Below the pieces are notes generated by a model, which saw nothing but the letters and a program-made list of their open reading frames with translations, had not been told where the DNA came from and did not search any database. This document shows, one piece after another, positions 1 through 4,511 of a stretch of 5,457 nucleotides of DNA (position 1 is the stretch's first letter; each line of letters starts with the position of its first letter). Source of the stretch: Clostridia bacterium (GTDB lineage: Bacteria > Bacillota > Clostridia > Oscillospirales > Butyricicoccaceae). The position numbers were made by a program, and so were the translations under genes. Location: NCBI GenBank assembly GCA_017547995.1, contig JAFYNW010000391.1:1-5457 (forward strand), written 5' to 3'.

Positions 1-434
1 GATTTTATCTCATCGTCAGGCTGCTCATCGGCAAACCACGGCATATAATTAAACAATCTATAAAACTTGTCAACACTATACGCTCCGCCGATAACTATGC
101 AGGAATAGCCGTCAAAATCATAGATTTCCCCGTCTTTTGCAAAGAAAATGTTGGGATATTCCGCCTGCGACCATACCTTACCGCCGTGATATTCTGTCAT
201 TTCATAGCCTTGCACAGTATGTGGTCTCCGCTCATGATTGCCGTGAATACAGAAAACCTCGCAAGGCAGGGGGGAAACAAGCGTCTTGCGTCCGTAATCA
301 AGACGTCCGTTGTCATAATTGAGACCCGCATCGCCAAGCACGATAACGATATCGCCCTTGTGAAGCGCACTCTGATTGTTCATATATAAAAGACGGCTGA
401 AATCGCCGTGAGTATCGCCTGTGATGTAAATCAT
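1..434 (-). CDS. Calcineurin-like metallophosphoesterase, partial (C-terminus beyond left edge)
   Basis: The first 144 residues of a metal-dependent phosphoesterase. Seen in the sequence: the beta strand plus GDTHGD motif at residues 6-11 (Asp7 and His9 as metal ligands), VLGDAG at 32-37 (Asp35 as bridging ligand), and GNHE at 65-68 (Asn66, His67). These are the first three signature blocks of the calcineurin-like fold. The later GH-x-H block would lie past the window edge. A segment near residues 117-137 (GGAYSVDKFYR, then a Trp-rich stretch) resembles the small cytosolic metallophosphoesterases common in Firmicutes and their phages. There is no signal peptide, so it is probably cytosolic. 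The start is fixed by GGAGGTGA at 439-446, with GGAGG 7 nt before the ATG. Family membership is firm. The substrate (nucleotide, phosphoprotein or nucleic acid end) cannot be told from sequence. It has its own promoter just behind the terminator of the upstream gene. Confidence 0.9.
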   Translation of the reverse strand, partial: MIYITGDTHGDFSRLLYMNNQSALHKGDIVIVLGDAGLNYDNGRLDYGRKTLVSPLPCEVFCIHGNHERRPHTVQGYEMTEYHGGKVWSQAEYPNIFFAKDGEIYDFDGYSCIVIGGAYSVDKFYRLFNYMPWFADEQPDDEIK

Positions 435-454
435 AACGTCACCTCCATACATAT

Positions 455-463
455 ATTATAACA
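455..463 (-). promoter_or_regulatory. Extended -10 promoter of the metallophosphoesterase gene
   Basis: Read on the minus strand, TGTTATAAT is a perfect TGnTATAAT extended -10 element. No good -35 hexamer is found at 16-18 bp spacing; that position falls inside the preceding terminator stem (about 478-484). Transcription would start near 448, giving a very short leader that begins at about the Shine-Dalgarno sequence. The assignment rests on motif and position only. Confidence 0.55.
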
Positions 464-464
464 C

Positions 465-489
465 AAAAACCTCCCGATTGGGAGGTTTT
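465..489 (-). terminator. Intrinsic terminator of the proteasome-like gene
   Basis: A perfect 10-bp stem (466-475 pairs with 480-489) with a 4-nt loop, GATT on the plus strand, is followed on the minus strand by a run of five T. It begins 4 nt after the stop codon of the 494-1207 gene. The A/T-flanked stem could also act weakly on the plus strand, but no plus-strand gene ends here. Confidence 0.9.
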
Positions 490-493
490 CTAT

Positions 494-1207
494 CTATGCG
501 TGTAATTCTTTATGCTGTACCCAGAAAGCACCACCCGGTTTGATGGCGAGAATGTCGATAGGACCGCCGACAGTCTTGCTTCTGTTCTGGAATGAAATAG
601 TCTTTGCAGTCACGTCGACGGCAAACTTTGCAAAGTCGACCGCATCCTGCAGTGTGAAAAAGGCAAAGCCCATGGAATAATCCTTCAGGTCGACGTAGTT
701 GCCGTCACTGGTTTTGATGGCGACGGTATTGATAAGGCGCATGAGCGGCTCGGTTTCACCGTCCCATGTAGCGCTTGCATTTTCGGTATTTCTGCGGATA
801 ATCGACTTGGAAAGTACGTTGACACGATGCACGTGAGCGGTAGGGTCGCCCTTGTCGTAGCCTGCGACGATAAACTTGGCGTCAGGCACAGGGTCAAACT
901 TTGAAAAATAATCGATAAGCTTCTGGGAAACCTCATCGACAGAGGTCTTTTCCTTGACGTGCTTTGCAATGAAATCCTCAATATAAATCGAAATCGGCTT
1001 GTTCTTGATGCTTGAAGCACCCGAAGTGGAAAGTCCGATTGTGGAATTGCAGATGAAGGTCTTATAGGTTGTGTCTGTGCTCTGGATGCCGTAATTCTTG
1101 AGCGCACCCTTGCCGTTTGGATTAGGCTCATAGGTTGTGTATGTAATACGGCTGTCGCTGGCCATGATAATGCCTTCGTGAGTGTATACTGTAATGATAA
1201 ATGACAT
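494..1207 (-). CDS. Stand-alone proteasome-like Ntn-hydrolase fold protein with Ser at the nucleophile position
   Basis: A 237-residue protein that aligns by eye with 20S proteasome beta subunits and HslV. The opening Ser2 plus the EGIIMASDSR block (11-20) matches the beta-subunit pattern in which Thr1 precedes G-x-I-x-A-x-D17-S-R19. This puts Ser2 at the nucleophile site once Met1 is removed, and Asp18 at the Asp17 site. TTYK (46-49) followed by a hydrophobic strand and GLSTSG (58-63) fits the Lys33 region, with Lys49 as the likely catalytic Lys. Near the C-terminus RSKTVGG (209-215) sits where beta subunits have R-D-A-Y-S-G-G, so the auxiliary Asp166 and Ser169 positions carry Ser and Val. 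There is no propeptide or signal peptide. AGAGG 6 nt upstream (1214-1218) fixes the start, which matters because it leaves Ser at position 2. It might be a self-compartmentalising peptidase like Anbu or HslV, or an inactive relative. No ATPase partner is adjacent. The fold call is good; activity and substrate are inference. Confidence 0.72.
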   Translation of the reverse strand: MSFIITVYTHEGIIMASDSRITYTTYEPNPNGKGALKNYGIQSTDTTYKTFICNSTIGLSTSGASSIKNKPISIYIEDFIAKHVKEKTSVDEVSQKLIDYFSKFDPVPDAKFIVAGYDKGDPTAHVHRVNVLSKSIIRRNTENASATWDGETEPLMRLINTVAIKTSDGNYVDLKDYSMGFAFFTLQDAVDFAKFAVDVTAKTISFQNRSKTVGGPIDILAIKPGGAFWVQHKELHA

Positions 1208-1238
1208 AAGTAACCTCTGAAACGTGTACTTTTATTAA

Positions 1239-1267
1239 ATTATACCATACAATGCCGCCGTAAACAA
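1239..1267 (-). promoter_or_regulatory. Promoter of the proteasome-like gene
   Basis: On the minus strand TTGTTT (1262-1267) is followed after 17 bp by TATAAT (1239-1244). The -10 is preceded by TGG, making TATGGTATAAT. The predicted start is near 1232, leaving a leader of about 25 nt that contains the AGAGG ribosome binding site. This is a strong sigma-A-type match. Confidence 0.75.
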
Positions 1268-1325
1268 ACCGAAGGGATGCTATATAGAAAAAAGCAATAA
1301 AACAAGCCCTGCAATATAGATAAAT

Positions 1326-1351
1326 AAAAAACTCCCATTTGGGAGGTTTTT
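1326..1351 (-). terminator. Intrinsic terminator of the TPR-like gene
   Basis: Minus-strand hairpin with a CTCCC/GGGAG core (1332-1336 with 1341-1345) and a 4-nt loop. A/T pairs extend it around one bulged C, and it ends in a run of six T. It starts about 4 nt after the TAA of the 1356-2297 gene. It closely resembles the terminator at 465-489. Confidence 0.88.
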
Positions 1352-1355
1352 GGTA

Positions 1356-2297
1356 TTAACGGAAAAATGGTCGGAAAGCTTCCCTGAAGCCTCGCTTGAA
1401 TCGGTTGATAAAGCTGCGCTGTTCTTTTACGTATTCCTGCAAAGCGGCAAACTCATCACATTCATATTGCGCCACAGCCTCGTCAGCCATAGCCTCGGCT
1501 TCGTCATATTTCTTCTCATCACAGAGAAGCTTGACCTCCTCTGTGATATAGGTTACGTATTCGCTGCGGTATTCCTGCAAAACAGCCTTGATTTCGTCGC
1601 TGTCAGGATATTTTTTCACAGCTTCCTCAAGGTCACTCAGCGCCTTGCCGTAATTCTCTCCGTAAAAATCACTTTCGGCAAGCGTGAGAATCTCCTCAAT
1701 ATCCTTAAGCTGAATCAAAGCCTCCTCAAGGTCGTCGAGTTTATTGCTCATAACGGCATCGTCGACGAGAGTGAGATATTCATCGAGCAAGGCTACGTAT
1801 TTTTCGTGGTCTTCGATAGTCTCCACCTTGGAAACAGCCTCGTAAATTGCCTTCTTGCAGGAAACAAGCAGGGCAGAGCACTGACTCCAATCGGAATAGG
1901 TTGTGTCAATTTTCAGAATATTTCTGATGGCGCCAACGTAATCGCCCTTTTCAAAGCTGACCTCAGCATCGGCACGATATACCTTTGCATCGGTTTCGAC
2001 GGTAATCAGCTTAATGCCGTCGAGGGCGGCCTTGGAAATATCCTTATCTTCATTGCCGGTCCATTCATTCAGGGTGAGGATGGCCATTTCAGCAGAAAGG
2101 TCACCAGCACGCCAACGTGAAATGCATTCATCAATAACGTCAAGTATCTCGTCCTCCGTCATAACGTTTTCGGTCGGCACGGAAACAGTATTGCCCATAA
2201 TGGCGGAATCGGATACAGGTGTGGTGCGCTCAAAGCCGAAGACAAAGCTGACGGCGAGAGCGACGAGAAGTGAAGCAGCAATAAAAATCTTGTTCAA
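1356..2297 (-). CDS. Exported or membrane-anchored TPR-like repeat protein, function unknown
   Basis: I do not recognise a named family. The 313-residue product starts with a short Lys-containing N-terminus and a hydrophobic segment (about 4-21), followed by a polar, Thr/Ser-rich linker. This suggests a Sec signal peptide or single membrane anchor with the rest outside; there is no lipobox Cys. The remainder is strongly acidic and helical, with at least three TPR-like units at about 104-135, 207-236 and 247-280. Each shows the A-x3-F-x2-G-x-Y-x2-A pattern or a close variant, such as ENYGKALSDLEEAVKKYP (214-231). TPR arrays usually bind other proteins, so an extracytoplasmic scaffold or assembly role is plausible but unproven. 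The last 20 residues switch to a basic, Phe-rich tail (294-313). The start codon is TTG, with AAGGAGG 13 nt upstream; no ATG or GTG is available in frame nearby. It is transcribed alone, divergently from the phosphate transporter gene. Confidence 0.8.
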   Translation of the reverse strand: MNKIFIAASLLVALAVSFVFGFERTTPVSDSAIMGNTVSVPTENVMTEDEILDVIDECISRWRAGDLSAEMAILTLNEWTGNEDKDISKAALDGIKLITVETDAKVYRADAEVSFEKGDYVGAIRNILKIDTTYSDWSQCSALLVSCKKAIYEAVSKVETIEDHEKYVALLDEYLTLVDDAVMSNKLDDLEEALIQLKDIEEILTLAESDFYGENYGKALSDLEEAVKKYPDSDEIKAVLQEYRSEYVTYITEEVKLLCDEKKYDEAEAMADEAVAQYECDEFAALQEYVKEQRSFINRFKRGFREAFRPFFR

Positions 2298-2310
2298 TTC
2301 GTTTAGTTTT

Positions 2311-2317
2311 CCTCCTT
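2311..2317 (-). promoter_or_regulatory. Ribosome binding site selecting a TTG start
   Basis: AAGGAGG on the minus strand is a near-perfect anti-16S match. The only usable in-frame start downstream is the TTG at 2295-2297, 13 nt away, which is longer than the usual 5-9 nt. The codons between them (GGA AAA CTA AAC GAA) include no ATG, GTG or other TTG. The hydrophobic signal-like segment directly after this TTG supports the choice. Confidence 0.65.
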
Positions 2318-2374
2318 GATTAAAGAAAAAATTGGGATAGTATGAATACCGAATACAATTTATCGGTTGAATAT

Positions 2375-2402
2375 ATTATACCATAAATATGCAAAATATC
2401 AA
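2375..2402 (-). promoter_or_regulatory. Promoter of the TPR-like gene
   Basis: On the minus strand TTGATA (2397-2402) lies 16 bp before TATAAT (2375-2380), and the -10 is extended as TATGGTATAAT. The predicted start is near 2368, giving a leader of about 70 nt before the TTG start. It is one half of a divergent promoter pair. Confidence 0.75.
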
Positions 2403-2460
2403 ATCCCGATAAAATAATATCAATTATTTTTGGATAAAGGGGAAAAATTTGAAAAAACGC

Positions 2461-2489
2461 AAGACATTTTCTGTATTATATGGTATAAT
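2461..2489 (+). promoter_or_regulatory. Promoter of the Na+/phosphate cotransporter gene
   Basis: AAGACA (2461-2466, four of six matches to TTGACA) is followed after 17 bp by TATAAT (2484-2489). The -10 is extended as TATGGTATAAT, the same 11-mer used by two minus-strand genes here. The predicted start is near 2496, giving a leader of about 60 nt. The ribosome binding site is GAAAGG at 2542-2547, 10 nt before the ATG. Confidence 0.75.
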
Positions 2490-2491
2490 GG

Positions 2492-2514
2492 TGACAACCT
2501 GATATAGTGTCAGG
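2492..2514. repeat. Short inverted repeats at the predicted transporter start site
   Basis: TGACA (2492-2496) and TGTCA (2508-2512) form an inverted repeat with an 11-bp spacer. Overlapping them, CCTGA (2498-2502) and TCAGG (2510-2514) form a second one with a 7-nt loop. They sit directly over and after the predicted transcription start, where a repressor operator or a small leader hairpin would be expected. The arms are only 5 bp, so chance is a real possibility. Confidence 0.25.
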
Positions 2515-2557
2515 GATTTTGACGTGCAAACATTTATTTGTGAAAGGCTGAAACAAA

Positions 2558-4318
2558 ATGACACTTGCTAATATTGTATCTTTGCTTGGCGGTCTTGGCT
2601 TCTTCCTCTTCGGCATGACGCTGTTGAGTGATGGCCTCAAGAAAATCGCAGGCAGCAAACTTGAAATGATTCTTGAAAAGCTCACGTCCACAACCTTCAA
2701 GAGCGTGCTTCTGGGTACTGTTGTTACAACAGCTATTCAGTCCTCCTCGGCAACTACGGTTATGGTCGTTGGTTTTGTAAACTCGGGCATTATGAAGCTG
2801 GCCAACGCCATCGGCATAATCATGGGTGCAAATATCGGTACAACTGCGACAGGCTGGATTCTCCTGCTTGCCGGTGCAGAGGGCGGCGGTATTTCCTCCT
2901 CCACTATTTTTGCATTCGTTGCATTCGTAGGTATCATCCTCAACTTCTTCTGCAAGAAGCCTAACCTTAAAAACATCGGTATGATTCTTCTTGCATTCTC
3001 CATTCTTATGAATGGTATGCAGACAATGAGCAGCGCGATGTCTCCGCTCAGATCAAGCCCTGTATTTATCAACTTTATCGCGGCTGTATCCAATCCTATC
3101 ATAGCTCTCCTCGTTGGTGCAGTGTTCACAGCAATCATCCAGAGCTGCTCTGCTTCCATCGGTATTCTTCAGGCTATGTCCATCACAGGCATCATCGGCT
3201 ATGACGTAGCAATCCCAATGGTTGTCGGTATGTGTATCGGTGCTTGTGCTCCAATCCTCATTTCTGCAATCGGTGCAAATATCCACGGTAAGCGCACAGC
3301 GTTTATTTACCTTTACTTCAATATGTTCGGTGCTGTCGTTCTCCTGCCATTGTTCTATATCTGCCATGCATTCATGCACTTTGATTTCATGAGCCAGATG
3401 GCAACAAGCATGGGCATCGCTGTTGTAAACACAATCTTCAACGCAGCTACAACGTTCGTACTTATGCCTGTTCCTGGTGTTATGGAAAAGATTGCAGTTC
3501 TCACAGTCAAGGACAAGAAGGGCGAAGAAGAGGAAGAATACAACCTCAATATGCTCGATGAACGCTTCCTTGAATATCCTTCCATCGCACTTGAACAGAG
3601 CGGCAGAGCTATCGACCTTATGATCGATGCATCCTTCAAAAACTTCAGAAAGTCCACAAACCTTGTTGAAAACTTCAATGCTGAAAAGTATGAAAAAATC
3701 CTTGCCCGCGAAGAACGTGTCGACAAGATTGAAGATACTCTCGGTGCATACCTTGTCCGTATCAACAAGAAGGAGCTTTCCGAAAAGGAAACACAGACAG
3801 CGGCAAAGTATCTCGCTTGTCTTACAAATCTCGAACGTATCTCCGACCATGCTGTAAATATTGCAGAGCTCAGCAAGGAGCTTGCTGAAAAGAGCCTCCG
3901 CTTCTCCGACCATGCTGTCAAGGAATTGAACACTTGTGTTGAAGCTACTATGGAAATCATCAGCCTCGCGCAGAAATCCATTCAGGAAAACAGTGTTGAA
4001 ACAGCAAATATGGTTGAGCCGCTCGAAGAAGTCATCGACATTATGACAAAGGAATGCAAGAGCAATCACATTCAGCGTGTTCAGGCAGGCAACTGTACTC
4101 TCGAGCTCGGCTTTATCTTCAACGACTGCCTCAATAACATTGAGCGTGTAGCATCACATTGCTCCAACATCGCAATGGCTGTTCTTGAATCTGCAAACTC
4201 CAACGTTCACGGTCATAATCACCTCAAGAGCATCAAGGAAGGCGTTGATAACTCCTATCAGCACCAGCTCACAAACTACGCAGAAAAATATTACAGCAAG
4301 CTTATGTCAATTGAATAA
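2558..4318 (+). CDS. Na+/phosphate cotransporter family protein with C-terminal PhoU-like domain
   Basis: A 586-residue inner-membrane carrier of the NptA/SLC34-related family, expected to move inorganic phosphate coupled to Na+. The membrane part (about 1-312) shows the two inverted Na_Pi_cotrans repeats. QSSSATT at 61-67 with GANIGTT at 90-96 lies in the first; QSCSAS at 195-200 with GACAPILISAIGAN at 228-241 lies in the second. These QS-S-A motifs line the substrate and sodium site in the family. A charged, Glu-rich linker (about 318-327) leads to a helical PhoU-like domain (about 340-580). The domain has ERISDHAVNIAE at 426-437 and a second, degenerate signature ERVASHCSNIA at 529-539, in which Ser533 replaces the usual Asp. 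Overall length and domain order match the usual Firmicutes transporter-PhoU fusion, so the gene is complete. It is transcribed alone and closed by a terminator. The fused PhoU part probably gates transport or reports phosphate status (inference). Family call is strong; ion and substrate specificity are from the family. Confidence 0.95.
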   Translation: MTLANIVSLLGGLGFFLFGMTLLSDGLKKIAGSKLEMILEKLTSTTFKSVLLGTVVTTAIQSSSATTVMVVGFVNSGIMKLANAIGIIMGANIGTTATGWILLLAGAEGGGISSSTIFAFVAFVGIILNFFCKKPNLKNIGMILLAFSILMNGMQTMSSAMSPLRSSPVFINFIAAVSNPIIALLVGAVFTAIIQSCSASIGILQAMSITGIIGYDVAIPMVVGMCIGACAPILISAIGANIHGKRTAFIYLYFNMFGAVVLLPLFYICHAFMHFDFMSQMATSMGIAVVNTIFNAATTFVLMPVPGVMEKIAVLTVKDKKGEEEEEYNLNMLDERFLEYPSIALEQSGRAIDLMIDASFKNFRKSTNLVENFNAEKYEKILAREERVDKIEDTLGAYLVRINKKELSEKETQTAAKYLACLTNLERISDHAVNIAELSKELAEKSLRFSDHAVKELNTCVEATMEIISLAQKSIQENSVETANMVEPLEEVIDIMTKECKSNHIQRVQAGNCTLELGFIFNDCLNNIERVASHCSNIAMAVLESANSNVHGHNHLKSIKEGVDNSYQHQLTNYAEKYYSKLMSIE

Positions 4319-4328
4319 TAAACTACAT

Positions 4329-4357
4329 AAAACGCAGGACTCGTTCCTGCGTTTTTT
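4329..4357 (+). terminator. Intrinsic terminator of the transporter gene
   Basis: ACGCAGGA (4332-4339) pairs perfectly with TCCTGCGT (4345-4352) around a 5-nt loop. Three more A-T pairs sit at the base, and a run of six T follows. It lies 10 nt after the TAA stop. Confidence 0.95.
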
Positions 4358-4392
4358 AATTTATTCATCTTTCCGATATGCCTTCATTCTTC

Positions 4393-4421
4393 TTGTTTTG
4401 AAATGAAAAAGGTGATATAAT
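4393..4421 (+). promoter_or_regulatory. Promoter of the right-edge DUF4145/helicase-like gene
   Basis: TTGTTT (4393-4398) lies 17 bp before TATAAT (4416-4421), with TGA directly before the -10 as an extended element. The same -35 sequence and spacing occur at the proteasome-like gene. The predicted start is near 4428, so the leader is about 84 nt. The gene therefore appears to be transcribed independently of the transporter. Confidence 0.75.
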
Positions 4422-4444
4422 TATTGTATATACATAAAAATTAC

Positions 4445-4496
4445 ACGGCTTATGCCGTCTGATACTATATGCCGCGGATATCGTCTTCCGACGGCA
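4445..4496 (+). promoter_or_regulatory. GC-rich leader with competing hairpins before the right-edge gene
   Basis: Hairpin 1 is ACGGC (4445-4449) with GCCGT (4454-4458). Hairpin 2 is TGCCGCGGA (4470-4478) with TCCG-A-CGGCA (4487-4496), nine pairs with one bulged A, ending 1 nt before the AAAGGGG ribosome binding site (4498-4504). GCCGTC (4454-4459) can instead pair with GACGGC (4490-4495), which would break both. No T-run follows, so this is not a terminator. It matches no riboswitch class that I recognise. The pairings are visible in the sequence; regulation is inference. Confidence 0.4.
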
Positions 4497-4511
4497 GAAA
4501 GGGGTCTTGAT

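Noticed and set aside
494..1207. Assigning the proteasome-like gene as hslV or as Anbu
   Set aside because: The start block, the Ser2 nucleophile and the RSKTVGG segment fit neither family well by eye, and there is no hslU or Anbu-type neighbour set.
1350..2120. Plus-strand open frame (about 256 codons) opposite the TPR-like gene
   Set aside because: It starts inside the terminator hairpin without a ribosome binding site. The minus-strand frame has a promoter, Shine-Dalgarno, signal-like N-terminus, repeats and terminator.
2492..2530. Possible Pho box controlling the phosphate transporter
   Set aside because: There are TGACA/TGTCA pieces, but not the regularly spaced direct repeats expected for PhoB or PhoP binding, so it is left as an unspecified inverted repeat.
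3053..4069. Long minus-strand open frame (about 338 codons) opposite the phosphate transporter gene
   Set aside because: It lies wholly antisense to a clear, complete family member, has no ribosome binding site or recognisable domain, and its Cys/Asp-rich translation is typical of an antisense shadow.
4452..4511. Upstream in-frame ATG that would extend the right-edge protein by 20 residues
   Set aside because: No ribosome binding site precedes 4452, the codons fall in the hairpin-forming leader, and the family's N-terminal motif begins right after the ATG at 4512, which has AAAGGGG 7 nt upstream.
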